Source: Vanrija pseudolonga (taxonomy: Eukaryota; Basidiomycota; Tremellomycetes; Trichosporonales; Trichosporonaceae). Taken from it: a stretch of 64,000 nucleotides of DNA. Positions 1-11,883 of the stretch are shown here, in pieces (the first letter of the stretch is position 1; every line of letters starts with the position of its first letter). The position numbers were made by a program, and so were the translations under genes. Location of the stretch: positions 1,736,001 through 1,800,000 of the forward strand of contig NC_085851.1 of the NCBI RefSeq assembly GCF_020906515.1, in the 5' to 3' direction. The notes under the pieces were generated by a model. That model was given only the letters and a program-made list of their open reading frames with translations. It had not been told where the DNA came from and ran no database searches.

Positions 1-1197
1 CTGGGCGCATACTCGCCCTTGTACCGCATCTTGGCGCAGTCGGCAATCCAGTAGCCTGGGGTGTTAGCGGCTGGCGTCGAGGGTGAGGCAGCCACTCACC
101 CATGTAGAGCCACTTCATGCCCTCAGCCCCTGCCGCGGCCATCTCACGCACGAGCGCAATCTCGAACAGCGCCGACAGCTTCCCGAGCGCCGCCCACGCC
201 CAGTCGGGGTCCCAGATAAAGTAGACACTTGACACGCACGCCGGGAGCACGTCAATGACTGAGATACCGACGAGCTTGCCGTCGACGCGGTACAGCAGGT
301 GGTACGAGCCGTAGTGCTGTGGCAGGTGCGCGGTGTCTGCCCCGTCCGAGTAGGTGATAGCCTCGTCCTGTGGGTGTCAGCTACTGCAGATACACTGTGC
401 ATCAGCTAGCACATACACCTAGAGGGCTGTCGCACAGGAACCTAGAGAACGACGTCATCGAGTTCTTGCCCGGCCCGTCGTTGTGCACGGCCATCTGGTA
501 GCGCTTGTACAGGGCGAACGTCTCGTCCGAGGCGACGGCGGGCACAAACTCGAGCTAATGGGTAAGCTTGGAGACCGTCAGAGCTACCCACCTCAAACTT
601 ATGCTTGCTCTCTCCAGTTGCATACCCCACCTGGTGCAGCCGGAGCTCCTCGACGAGGTCAAACGGCTTGGCCTTGCCCTTTCCCTTCCCCTTGGCCTTG
701 CCGCCGCCGCCCTGCGTGCCAGCGGCCTCGTCGCCGCCCTCGCCTGGCTTGTGCCCCGTCTGCAAGAAGCGGTTGAAGCGGTTCACCACGCCGCGCTGGT
801 TCTTGGTAGGGGAGAACGCGCCCGCGTCCAGGCGGATAGTGTACTGCGGGCAGCAGGTGTCGCGCATGTCGGGGCTGTGTGCGCGTGAGCAATGTCGCCG
901 CCACCCAGTAAGTACCCACTGGTAGACATATTCTCCGGACCGTCTCCAGCCGCGATCAATGAGGCCCTGGTAAAACTGGCGTTAGAGTTGTCATGCGCGC
1001 GCCACCCACACTCGGAGACATTGACGGCGCGACCACTGGGTGCGCGTGTGTCAGTGCCGCTCCTGCCGCCGCCGACGCCACCACCACTTACTGCCATAGC
1101 TCCGCGAGCTCTTGCGGCTGCTCCGCTGGCCCGGGGGAGAGCAGTACCCGCATGTCGAGCAGTTGTACCCCACTGGCCGGAGGAGGGACAGCGCCAT
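1..1197 (-). CDS. ATE1: Arginyl-tRNA--protein transferase (partial, 3' end off the window)
   Basis: Transfers arginine from Arg-tRNA to N-terminal Asp/Glu of proteins, the last step before N-degron recognition by E3 ligases; cytosol/nucleus. Exons read on the minus strand: 1197-1092, 1035-1010, 975-920, 874-592, 554-417, 367-100, 55-1. The N-terminal cysteine motif CGYC is at about residues 16-19, followed by YQGLIDRGWRRSGEY and DTCCPQYTIRLD, both family signatures, then the C-terminal domain with VDGKLVGISVIDVLP and GYWIADCAKMRYKG. The start at 1197 is the ATG just before SLLRPVGYNCSTCGYC. The second exon is only 26 nt; joining it restores the conserved SYGM...YQGL region. About 310 codons are visible; the rest lies left of base 1. 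Identity is secure; intron ends are by eye. Confidence 0.93.
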
Positions 1198-1519
1198 GGT
1201 GGTGTGGTGGTGGAGTGAGTGGTTGCAGGGAAGCAAGAGCCCGCAAACTCGGCTGATCGACGACGAGGAGGTCGAAAGTGGAGGTTGCGGTTGAGTGCGG
1301 CTTTGGTTCCGCAGTGACGACAAGGAACAACATTCTGGAATGGTCGCAGTGCAATCAACCAAGCTGCTCCAAGAACTCAACTCTTTCTCATATCACCATT
1401 GTCGACTGCTGCGCAGGACACTCTTACAACTCCAGAAAAGCTAGTGTAACCACGGCACTTGCGCCTTGCTCGCCTCACGCAAATTCACAAAACCCTCGCC
1501 ACCAGACCCGAGCACCACC
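1198..1519. other. Divergent promoter region, ATE1 / TPR gene
   Basis: About 320 bp between two divergent start codons. I see no further gene. The stretch just before 1520 is A/C-rich, as expected for a 5' UTR. Confidence 0.5.
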
Positions 1520-3426
1520 ATGCCACCCAGACTCCCCGCCAAGAGACGGAACCGCGACGACGAGTCGCCGGCGGGCCGCTCGTCCAAAAAGGTCATCAAG
1601 GAGCCGACCTACGACACGTACGACGAGGCCTTTGATGGCGGTGTCGAGCACGAGGAGAAGGGCGAGCGCTACAAGGACGGCGAGAAGGTGAGCTGCCCAC
1701 GGCCGTAGTTGCTGACCCACCCAGGCTCAGCGGTTCTACGAGAAGGCCGCAGAGCTGTACCAGAAGGCCATGCAGTTTGACGAGACGTACGACGCGACAT
1801 TCAACCTGTGAGCTGACGTACACGGTTCGAGCTTACCCCAGTGCCCGCGTTCAGTACACGCTCGCGTCGCAGTTCTACCTCCCCCCATCGTCGCTCGACA
1901 TCTACGGGTCCGCGATCGCGCTGTACCGCAACGCGATGGAGAAGGCCGAGAACCCGTTCCTGAAGAGCGACGCAGCGTTCAACCTCGTGCAGGCGCTGCT
2001 GAGTCTCGCCGAGCTCACGGAGGAGTACGAGGGTCCCGCGTCGGCCGGCGGCGTCAAGGAGCTGCGCGACCTCGCCATGGTGCTCCTCCAGACTGTGTTC
2101 TCCACGCAGGCGCAGTACCTCCAGTTTGCGAAGGAGAACCCGGGAGAGGTATTTTCCGGGGAGGAGGGGGAGGCGCCAGCCGAGGCGGCTGCTGCTGATG
2201 CCGAGGGCGACGCCGAGATGAAGGACGGCGAGGAGGCGGGCGAGGGCGACGACGAGGAGGACGACGTCGATGCCACACCGCATGGCTCGCCGCCCGCAGC
2301 GGGCGTCACGGCCGTGACGTACCCCACCCCCTCGGCGTTCGTGGACACGACCATGACGTTTGTCGACACGCAGAGCACGCTGTGGGAGTCTGCCGAGCCG
2401 GTTGTTATGCCGACCGAGAACGCGCAGGAGGCGTCCAAGGGCGTGCTGGGCTTTGCGTCGAGCCTCGCCCCACCAGGCCGCGAGGCCGAGATCGACCTCG
2501 CGGAGATGAAGTTCCTCCTCACGCTCGACTCGATCAACTGGGAGCTGACGCGCAAGGACGCCAAGCCGGGCAGCGGGCAGGAGAAGGGGCTCGAGGGCGC
2601 GGCGCGCGCGCTCACCTCTCTCCTGGCCAACCTGGACGCTTCGCCGCCCGATGACCCGTCTGTGCGCGCCGACATTCTCACGACACTGGCCGACACGCAG
2701 ATGGAGGCGGCGACGCGGCTGATCATCCAGGCCAAGGCTGGGCCTGCTGGCCCGTCGCCGCAGGCGCAATCGGCGTGGGCGCACCTCACGTCTGCGACCG
2801 CCAACCTCGGCAAGGCGCTCGACCTGCCCTCGCTCGGCACGCAGGCCGAGTTCCGCCCGCATGTGCTGATGCAGCTCGTGCGGACGTCGCTGAACCGGGC
2901 GCGCCTCGCGCCCATCAACGACACGGCGCAGCGCAACCAGGGTCAGCTGCTGGACAACTGCGCCGCGTACGCGCACAAGGCCGCCACGGCGCTCGGCTGG
3001 GCGTACCCCCCTCTCCCGAAGCGCGAGGGCTGGACCGTGCCCGTGCCAGCGGCGGGGGCCAAGCTCGAGCCGCCCTTCCCGGCCGGGTGGGACGCCGAGC
3101 TGCTCGCGCGCACGCTCGCGTTGCTGCAGCTCCGCGTGTGCTACTTTGTCCACTCGGGCCAGGTGCTCGCGGGCGTTGAGGGCGCCGTGGAGAAGTACGG
3201 CGACGCGACGGCCAAGCCGTTGGTCGAGACGCTCCTGACGGTGCCCCGCGGCCCGCGCCGTATCGGCCCCCGTGATATCGAGCGGTTCGTCGGCGACGTA
3301 GAGGACGAGGAGGGGCCCCTGTCCGAGGGAGAGAGCCAGTGGTGGGCCGAGATTGCGGCCAAGTTTGTGGCCGACGACGCGGGGCAGCAGGGGCTCGCAA
3401 CGGAGATTCTCAACCAGACGGAGTAG
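1520..3426 (+). CDS. TPR-like conserved fungal protein
   Basis: Predicted 611 residues from exons 1520-1687, 1725-1807 and 1842-3426. The N-terminus is basic (PAKRRNRDD), a possible nuclear signal. Residues about 55-150 read as helical TPR-like units (FYEKAAELYQKAMQFDETYD, then ATFNLARVQYTLASQFYL). An acidic, low-complexity stretch (EGDDEEDDVD) lies near residue 210. The C-terminal half is helical and leucine-rich. The architecture (basic tail, TPR pair, acidic insert, helical C-half) suggests a scaffold or histone/chaperone-type adaptor, but I do not recognise the family and assign no function. It converges on the Nudix gene, with 181 bp between stop codons. A long open frame on the opposite strand (1801-3510) is explained by codon bias. 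Confidence 0.82.
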
Positions 3427-3607
3427 GCGGGCGTACAGCGTACAGTATCCCGCGTATAGTACAAGTCTATCACATGCATCTTTGCCATCTACAGGGGCAT
3501 GCTGTCTCAAGATGATATCGGTGTCAAGATTGATTCTTCTGTCGTCGTTGTGTCAAGATTGTATTCCGTTTCGATCGTATTCGAGGCGCTAGCCGCGCCG
3601 CCCGGGG

Positions 3608-4519
3608 CTACACCGAGTCGTCGTCGGCGTGGTACACGGCCGGGGTATCCGACCACCCGAGCCGCGTCGCGAGCCTGCTCAAGAACCACCCGCTCAGCCC
3701 CCAGATCTCGAGGTGCTCCTGGTCGTCGAGGCGCGGCTCGCAGAGGTCCTCGCACCGGATCTTCCAGTACGGCTTGGCGCCGTCCAGTCTGAAGTAGTGC
3801 GGCGCGTGGCGCGACTTGTCGTTGAGCGCGGACAGGGGCAGCGGCAGGATCGCGGCGACCTCGCCGGGCTCGGGGGTGAGTGTTGCCAGGTCGAGGTCGG
3901 GGAGGGGGGTGTGCTGGTCGGCGTCGGCGCTTGCTTCCAGAGGCTGGGAAGACGCGAATCCCTTCTTTGTCAGATCATGCCCCGCTCCGCTTCCGCTTCT
4001 TCGTTCTCACCACGACCGGCCACACACGGCTCAGGTTGCCCAGGCTATACTCTGCGTCTAGCGCGCCGAGGATGGTCACCTGTTCTGGCGGCAGCGCGAG
4101 CTCCTCGTGCGTCTCGCGCAGTGCAGCAGCGACGAGGTCGGCGTCGGTCTGCAGTCCGTCAGCCACCACCAATGCTTCCCGCCCACCTCCTCCGCCTTGC
4201 CGCCGGGGAAGCTAGCCTCGGACGCATGTATCCTCAGCCCGGCGGCGCGTATCTCCATGAGCACGTGTGCCTCCCCGTGGAGATTACACAGGGGCAGCAG
4301 CACGCCGGCCTCGCGCGGCGCCCGCGGCTTCTTGGCCGCAGCGAGCAGGCCTTTGGGGTGCGGCGGCAGCTGTGAGATCGGGGTACGGTTCGGCTTGTCG
4401 AGCGCCGCTGTGATGACCTGCAGGGTGGCGCGCGTGAAGACTTGTGGCGGGGCGACTGGCGTGCTATACGCTCGCCGTGGTATTGCGCGAGTCGCTGCTG
4501 ATAATGCTGCGCGTCGCAT
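3608..4519 (-). CDS. Nudix hydrolase, coenzyme A diphosphatase type
   Basis: Predicted 268 residues; exons 4519-4187, 4148-4011, 3943-3608. Hydrolyses CoA, or oxidised CoA, to phosphopantetheine and 3',5'-ADP; yeast Pcd1 and mammalian NUDT7/8 are the known relatives. The signature is LRIHASEASFPGGK at about residues 95-108, then RETHEEL near 122-128, giving the REx2EE core of the Nudix box; Asp replaces the first Glu of the box. The N-terminus (MRRAALSAATRAIPRRAYS) is Arg/Ala/Ser-rich without acidic residues and looks like a mitochondrial presequence; no PTS1 is present (C-term DDDSV). The C-terminal IWGLSGWFL block matches the family. The start at 4519 is the first ATG giving this presequence. 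It is divergent from DCP1, with 234 bp between start codons. Confidence 0.88.
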
Positions 4520-4753
4520 TGCTGTTGTGGACTGGGCGATGGGTAAGCAATGTATCGCGGCTACGATGCAATTCATTTCCGGTCACGGAACCCGATGACA
4601 TCAACACGTGTAGCGGGGGTCGGCCAAACTCCGTTGAAACGCTCAGAGCGCCACCTCGTCCAAGGGGTGACCAACTGCTGCTCCTGCAGCATCTTGCCTC
4701 GACACCATTGTTCTGTTCTCAACGACCACCACATCACCACACAACACGCTGCT

Positions 4754-6529
4754 ATGGCCGCCCGCGCGCCAGCCTCGCCCGGCCCGGACGCCGCAGCCCT
4801 CCGACTCCAGACCAACCTCCGCGCCGTGCAGCGCGCCGACCCCGGCCTCGCCGAGATCCTCGACACGGCAAACTACACCGTTATTTACCACTATGGCGAC
4901 GACCGGTGGATCAAGCAGAAGCAGGAGGGCTCGATGTTTGTCGTTCGGAGGTGGGTACGGCGGTGGCGCTCAAGGCAGGCGGTGTTGGTGTCCGTGATGC
5001 GGAGCGGCACGGGGTGCACGGGACGCCTTCGAGCTCGAGTCGGTCGAGTCGGTCGAGTCGGTCGAGTCCATCGCGATCGAGGTCACCTCCAGCCCCGATC
5101 CCCCCTGCCGCTGTCGCCTTCGACTCCAACACTACCTCTGCTGACCTCCCAGAACCAAGTCCCCCGAGTACGCCCTCTTCCTCCTCAACCGCGCGGCCAT
5201 CAAAAACGTCACCATCCCCCTCGTCCCCGGCGAGATGAAGGCCAAGGTCATCGACGCGAGCATGCTCCAGCTGCAGCGCAGAGGCGAGAGTGCGTGAACA
5301 ACAAACAACCTCGTTTCAGCCCACTGACGCCTCCGCCACCACAGAAGCACCGTACGGTATCTGGTTTGCGGACCCGTCCGACGTGCCGCGCTTCGCCGAC
5401 ACGATTCTCAAGTGAGCCGAGCGGCGCGAAAGCTTCTGACAATGGCCAGGGTGTGCGGCCCGCCATCAGCCAAGCCAGCAGCAGGAGCAGCTGAGGCACC
5501 CGCCCCAGCGCCTGCACCGGCCGTCCCAGCGCCCATCACCGGCGCGAGCGAGGACGGCTTCTCGCGCCTCTTCTCGGGCCTCACAACGGTGAGTAGTAGC
5601 AGCTGTTACATCGCTCATGGCTAGGTCTCGGGCAACCCCCACTCTCAGTCCGCGTCGCCATTGCCCAGCGCACTCCCGCCAGCACCTGCACCTAGACCTG
5701 CACCGGTCCCGGTTCCACAGCCAGTACAGCAAGCGTACCCCCCAGCACCGTTTCCCCCTGGGCAGTTCCAGCTGCCTGGGCTACCGATCCCAGGCCTCAA
5801 CGCTCCTCTGCCCGGTCCCCCGCCACCAGGCTTCCCTCCAGGCGGCGCCGGATTCCCTCCCGGTCCGCCTCAAGGCTTCCCCAACAACGCAGGCCCGTAC
5901 CCCCCGTCACCGCAGCGCATGCCACCGCCTTTCCAGCACCCGTACACCCCGCCCCCGCCAGTCCGGCACTCGGCCACCCCGCCTGCCGCCTCGTCCGAGC
6001 CCCCGCTCAAGGCACCCCCACCGGCGCCACTGCCGGCCCAGTCGTACGCGCCCGGCCAGACCGTCGACGACTTGTTGAGCAGCATTCTCGGTGTCCCAGG
6101 TGGTGCCGGTGGGCCACCAGTGCCCGCGCCAGTCAGTGCCGGCCCTGGTGCTCAGCCTGCGCCGACTCCTTCATCTCCTTCCAAGCCAGGGCCACAGGGG
6201 CCCGTCCCCACACAGGCTGCCAGACGCGCGTCGCGCGTTCCCGCGCAGCAGCAGTCCCAGTCACCCAGCAACAACAACAACAACAACCCAGACGTAGCCC
6301 TGCTGCGCGACGCGGTTGTCACGCCGTTCGCCAACGGCGCGCGGTCAACTGCCCCCCTCGGCCGTCAGGACCTTGCTGACGTCCTCGTCCGCCTCTTGCA
6401 GGTGAGTTGAAGTGTGGATCAGTTGGGAGCAAGCTGACGCGCACCCAGACGGACCCTCGCTTTGTTGACGACGTGTGGCGCACTTATCTCGCTCGCATCG
6501 GCGCCCCCCAGCCTCCACCGCACGTGTAG
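4754..6529 (+). CDS. DCP1: mRNA-decapping enzyme subunit 1
   Basis: Activator of the Dcp2 decapping nuclease in cytoplasmic P-bodies. Predicted 465 residues from exons 4754-4950, 5153-5289, 5345-5411, 5450-5588, 5625-6401 and 6449-6529. The N-terminal EVH1-like fold is clear: NLRAVQRADPGLAEILDTA, WIKQKQEGSMFVVRR, SPEYALFLLNR, then YGIWFADPSDVPRFADTI. About 230 residues of Pro/Ala-rich linker follow. The C-terminus ([20 protein letters not shown], then WRTYLARI) resembles the trimerisation domain of animal and plant DCP1, which budding-yeast Dcp1 lacks. Intron 1 (4951-5152, 202 bp) is long for this genome and holds a short tandem repeat. Join choices restore the conserved RRTKSPEY and KAPYGIWF segments. 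Confidence 0.93.
5033..5072 (+). repeat. Short tandem repeat in DCP1 intron 1
   Basis: A nine-base unit, GAGTCGGTC, is repeated about four times, the last copy degenerate. It sits inside the intron bridged by the RR-TKSPEY junction, so it is not expected to be translated. Confidence 0.7.
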
Positions 6530-8042
6530 ACCGGGGCGGTGGGCGACGGGGCTGCGTTCCGAGTTGCGGTGGTGCGTTCCGAGTTTTGCGACTTGCCGAG
6601 CTTTACCGCCCCGCCGCTTTGGCGCGCAGCCTTGCCGGCGCCCCTGTCGCGTGCGCACAGACTGTGGAGATGATCATGACGATGGTGATGATGATGATGA
6701 GTTGGAGCAGTATCTCTGCGTGGTTGGTGCCGCCTCTCTTTTGCATTGAGCATGATCTCGTCGTCGTCTTGTAATGCTACACCTGGTGCTGCTGCTACAT
6801 GCGTGCTGCACTAGCAGCACTTGTGCCTCGTGGGTCGGTCCTTATCTCCGGTCTGGGCCATGACGCAGACGCCCACGGCCCAGTTTCGGATTTCAAACCG
6901 GCTGGTCATAATCGTGGGGATCAGCCAGCCAGCCGGCCTGGCGCTCGTCGGCAAAGTCGATATAGTCGGGCTTCTGCAAAGCTAGCTGGGCAAAGCAAAC
7001 AGGCGATAGCGACCAGGTGTGTTTCGCGGGCTGCAGCTCATCGTATGCTATATACCGCTCGCTCGCTTGTGCTTTACTCGAGTCAGTCACTGTTTGCTTG
7101 CTCGCTCGCTGCTGCGCCCCGCTCCTCCCTCTCAACCCCAACCCATCACAACATCCCCAACTTTGAACGAACGACAAAGTCGACGTGCGTGCCTGCCGCT
7201 CACGTGTCAACATCAGGTCGGCCGTAGAGGTCGCAAGGTCGAGAGCGAGAGCCCTGAGCGGGCGGGCGAGATTGCGCGTGTAGTAGCAGCACCAGAGCAT
7301 GTTCCAGGGCTTGACTTGTCCAGGGCCGTGCCGTTCTGGATCCATTGGGGGTGTCGTTTGCAGCCAGTGTTCGTTGCTGGGTGGTCCAAATTACTTCCGT
7401 TATGATGGGGATTGGGGCGATGGGAATATGACACGACCGTCATGGGTCATGGAAGTTGATTGGGGACTGGCTGGCTGCTGGGTGGAGGGCGTACAGCCAG
7501 CGGCTCCTTTTTTTTTTCTGGCAACGTCGTGCCATGCCGTGGGGTACTCGCCTCAATGTAGGGCGTAGCTGGCGACGCGACGCAGGGCGGGCGCACGCGC
7601 AGGCGAGCGGCAGCCAAGGCGGCAGGCGGCAGGCCGTGTACGTTTGGGGAAGAAAGAGACAGACGAGATCAAGGGGCGCAGGTCGTCGTCGGCGACCTGG
7701 CTGGTGAAGCCAGCCAGCCAGTGACCACCCCCACCCACCGCGACCACCACCTCCTCCCACCACCACCACTCGCCGGCAGCCAGTCCGCCAGCGGCACCCT
7801 CCCACCGCCCACCGCCTGGCCCGTCCTTTAAGAACTCTTGCACCATCTTTCTCTCTTCTTCTTCTTTTTTCTTTAGCTCTTGTAGCTTTAGTGAATCGGT
7901 ACACCTTCCTTACCCCCCCACCCCTCACCGGGTCGCGCTCTCTCTCTCTCCTCCTTTAATTCCTCCCCCCCGCTCTCTTCTCTTCCCCCCTCGTCGTCGT
8001 AGTCGTCTCGACAACGCACACAAACCTAGTCATAGCATAGAC
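6530..8042. other. Long intergenic region upstream of ATP-citrate lyase
   Basis: About 1.5 kb without a convincing gene on either strand; the open frames here are short and low-complexity. It holds ATG/GAT repeats (6665-6700), CCAG-type tetranucleotide clusters at 6922-6936, 7466-7481 and 7709-7723, and a strongly pyrimidine-rich stretch from about 7840 to 8030 that is probably the core promoter and 5' UTR of the lyase gene. Confidence 0.55.
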
Positions 8043-8154
8043 GTGAGTGAGCAGCAGCGACGAGCACTGGCCCAGCGGTGGCGACGAGCGCGGTCGACGC
8101 GATCGTGTCGGCTGGTCGTTTCCCGAACATTCCCCCACCACTGACACGTCACAG
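8043..8154 (+). other. Predicted 5' UTR intron of ATP-citrate lyase
   Basis: A perfect GTGAGT donor at 8043 and a CTGAC branch site with CACAG acceptor ending at 8154 lie just upstream of the start codon at 8183. No open frame is needed across it. The prediction rests on splice consensus alone. Confidence 0.5.
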
Positions 8155-8182
8155 TTGCATCTCCCCCAAAGACTCGTCCATC

Positions 8183-11100
8183 ATGTCCACCAAGGGTGAG
8201 TCGTCGTTCCTCTCCACTGCCCGTGCAACACCGTGCACTTCCCTGCATGATCTGTTCTGTCATGGCGGCGGCCCAAAAGGCCCAAAACCACTCCTGATAT
8301 CGGGCTTCACGTGTCGTTATCGGGTGGCCCTCCCCCCACTCTGACATCGGATCAACTCACCACCCATTCCTCCGCCCGAGGATCCGAGGTCCACCTCGGC
8401 CTTGGTGACGTCTTATGATCATCCACTGACCTCTGCGCAGCTATCCGCGAGTTCGACGCCAAGCAGCTTGTGTCCTTCTGGCTCACTCGCTCGCCCACCC
8501 CCATCCCGACCGTCACCGAGTCGACCGCCGTCCCCGTCAAGGTCGCCCAGGTCGAGTGGGACGCTGAGACCAACCAGCTCCAGCCCCCCATCAAGCCCGG
8601 CCACGGCCTCCCCGACTGGGTCTTCACCGACAAGCTCGTCGGCAAGCCCGACCAGCTGATCAAGCGTCGTGGAAAGGCCGGCCTCCTTTGCCTCAACAAG
8701 GGCTGGGAGGAGACTGGCAAGTGGATCGAGGACCGCGCCGGCAAGCCCGTCCAGGTCGAGCACACCACCGGCACCCTCAAGACCTTCGTCCTTGAGCCCT
8801 TCCTCCCCCACCCCGCCAACACCGAGTACTACGTCTGTATCAACTCGACTCGCGAGGGTGACTGGATCTACTTCACCCACGAGGGTGGTGTCGACGTCGG
8901 AGACGTTGACGCCAAGGCGCTCAAGCTCCTCCTCCCCGTCGGCAAGCCCTTCCCCAAGCGCGAGGTCGTCATCTCGACCCTCCTCGAGCACGTCCCCGAG
9001 CAGAAGAAGGATGTTCTGGCCGACTTCATCATCCGCCTCTACGCCGTCTACGTTGACCTCCACTTCGCCTACCTCGAGATCAACCCCCTCATCTGCCTCG
9101 ACCCCGTCGACGGCAAGCCCGCCGAGATCTACTACCTCGACATGGCCGCCAAGCTCGACCAGACTGCCGACTTCATCTGTGGTCCCAAGTGGGCTGTTGC
9201 CCGTGACCAGGCCTCTGCTACCTCGGCTTCTGGCCCTGTCAAGGCCGACCGTGGACCCCCCATGGTCTGGCCCGCCCCCTTCGGCCGTGACCTCACCAAG
9301 GAGGAGGCCTACATCCAGAAGCTCGACGCCTCGACCGGTGCCTCGCTCAAGCTCACTGTCCTCAACGCCAAGGGTTCCGTCTGGACCATGGTTGCTGGTG
9401 GTGGTGCCTCGGTCGTCTACTCGGACGCCATTGCCGCCGCTGGCTTTGCCCACGAGCTCGCCAACTACGGCGAGTACTCGGGTGCCCCCACCGAGGGCCA
9501 GACCTACGAGTACGCTCGCACCATCCTTGACCTCATGACCCGCGGCGAGCCTCTCCCCAACGGTAAGGTCCTCATCATTGGTGGTGGTGCCGCCAACTTC
9601 TCCGACGTTGCTGCCACCTTCAAGGGTATCATCCGTGCCCTCAAGGAGCACAAGGAGGGTCTCATCCGCCACAACACCCGTATTTGGGTTCGTCGTGCCG
9701 GCCCCAACTACCAGGAGGGTCTCAAGGCCATGCGCCTCTGCGGCGAGTCGCTCGGTGTCCCCATCAAGGTCTACGGCCCCGAGTCGCCCATCACCGCCAT
9801 TGTCCCCATGGCTCTTGGTCTCCTCAAGGACCAGTCGACTGCTCCCAGCCGCGTCTCGTCCTCGGCCGACCTCCAGGCTGTCATTGAGGCCTCGACCGAG
9901 AAGGCCAAGAAGGCCAACGGCCCCGAGCGCGCTGGCGCCAACGTCGGTGCCATCAAGCCCGACGGCAGCCGCGAGCAGCCCGGTGACCAGATTGTCCACT
10001 TCGACACCGAGAAGATCAGCGCCCGCCCCTGGTTCCGTCCCTTCGACGCCCAGACCCGCTCGTTCGTCTTCGGTCTCCAGCCCCGTGCTATCCAGGGCAT
10101 GCTCGACTTTGACTTCTCGTGTGGCCGCAAGACCCCTTCGGTCGCTGCCATGATCTACCCCTTCGGTGGTCACCACATCCAGAAGTTCTACTGGGGCACG
10201 AAGGAGACCCTCCTCCCAGTCTACACCACCGTCGGTGAGGCGATCAAAAAGCACCCCGACGTCGATGTGGTTGTCAACTTCGCCTCGTCTCGCTCGGTCT
10301 ACTCGTCGACCCTCGAGATCCTCACCTTCCCCCAGATCAAGGCCATCGGCATCATTGCCGAGGGTGTCCCCGAGCGCCACGCCCGTGAGATCCTCCACCT
10401 TGCCCAGGAGAAGAACGTCATCATCATCGGTCCCGCTACCGTTGGTGGTATCAAGCCCGGCTGCTTCCGTATTGGAAACACTGGCGGCATGATGGACAAC
10501 CTCATCTCGTGCAAGCTCTACCGCCCCGGTTCGGTCGGCTACGTCTCCAAGTCGGGTGGCATGTCCAACGAGCTCAACTCGATCCTCGCCCAGACCACCA
10601 ACGGTGTCTACGAGGGTGTCGCCATCGGTGGTGACCGTTACCCCGGTACCTCGTTCATCGACCACATCCTCCGTTACGAGGCCGACCCCGAGTGCAAGCT
10701 CATCCTCCTTCTCGGAGAGGTCGGTGGTACCGAGGAGTACCGCGTCATCGAGGCCGTCAAGTCGGGCAAGCTCACCAAGCCCGTCGTTGCCTGGGCCATC
10801 GGTACCTGCGCCAAGATGTTCACCTCGGAGGTTCAGTTCGGTCACGCCGGTTCCATGGCCAACTCGGACCTCGAGACGGCCGACGCCAAGAACAAGGCCA
10901 TGCGCGCCGCTGGCATCATTGTTCCCGACACCTTCGAGGACCTCCCCGAGGTTCTCACCGCCGTCTACAAGAAGCTTGTTGACAACGGCACCATTGTCCC
11001 CAAGCCCGAGATTGAGGCTCCCCAGATCCCCATGGACTACAACTGGGCTTCCAAGCTCGGCCTCATCCGCAAGCCTGCCGCCTTCATCTCGACCATCTCG

Positions 11101-11883
11101 GACGAGCGTGGCCAGGAGCTCATGTACGCCGGCATGCGCATCTCGGACGTCTTCAAGGAGAACATTGGTATCGGTGGTGTCATCTCGCTTCTCTGGTTCA
11201 AGCGTCGTCTCCCCGAGTACGCCACCAAGTTCATCGAGATGGTCCTCCAGCTCACTGCCGACCACGGTCCCGCCGTCTCGGGTGCCATGAACACCATCAT
11301 CACTGCCCGTGCCGGCAAGGACCTCATCTCGTCGCTCGTCGCTGGTCTCCTTACCATTGGTGACCGCTTCGGTGGTGCTCTTGACGGTGCCGCCGCCGAG
11401 TTCTCGCGCGGTGTCAACTCGGGTCTCTCGCCCCGCGAGTTTGTCGACTCTATGCGCAAGCAGAACAAGCTCATCCCCGGTATTGGCCACAAGATCAAGT
11501 CCAAGACCAACCCCGACCTCCGTGTCGTTCTTGTCGTCGACTACGTCAAGAAGCACTTCCCCTCGCACCGCACCCTCGACTTCGCCCTCGCCGTCGAGGA
11601 CGTCACCACCCAGAAGTCGTCTACCCTCATCCTCAACGTTGACGGTGCCATCGCCGCCTCGTTCTGCGACCTTCTCACTGGCTGCGGTGCCTTCACCGAG
11701 GAGGAGGCCACCGAGTACCTCCGCAACGGTACCCTCAACGGTCTCTTCGTCCTTGGTCGTTCGATGGGTTTCATCGGTCACTACCTCGACCAGAAGATGC
11801 TCAAGCAGCCTCTCTACCGTCACCCTGCCGACGACATCTTCGTCATGATGGGTGGCAACGAGCGCACTGTCGTTCAGCCCTAA
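8183..11883 (+). CDS. ACL1: ATP-citrate lyase, single-chain form
   Basis: Makes cytosolic acetyl-CoA and oxaloacetate from citrate, CoA and ATP, the carbon source for fatty-acid and sterol synthesis. Predicted 1151 residues: a 13-nt first coding exon (8183-8195), a 245-bp intron, then one uninterrupted exon 8441-11883. The N-terminal half is the succinyl-CoA-synthetase-like/ATP-grasp part ([18 protein letters not shown], residues ~310-330). The phosphohistidine motif [10 protein letters not shown] puts His at about residue 806. The C-terminal citrate-synthase-like part has [19 protein letters not shown] and [12 protein letters not shown]. Both halves are fused, as in animals and basidiomycetes; ascomycetes usually split them into two genes. 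Codon use is extremely biased to C/G-ending codons (AAG, GAG, CTC, GTC), which fits very high expression. Confidence 0.97.

Noticed and set aside
1801-3510. 569-codon minus-strand open frame opposite the TPR-like gene
   Set aside because: Arg/Leu/His-rich translation with no recognisable domain; explained by the codon bias of the plus-strand gene.
4951-5152. The repeat-bearing DCP1 intron as coding sequence (a VES-type repeat)
   Set aside because: Splicing it out rebuilds the conserved RRTKSPEY junction; retaining it inserts stops or non-conserved residues.
8419-11823. 1134-codon antisense frame as a second protein gene
   Set aside because: Valine/leucine/aspartate-rich shadow of the biased lyase codons; no start context, introns or family match.
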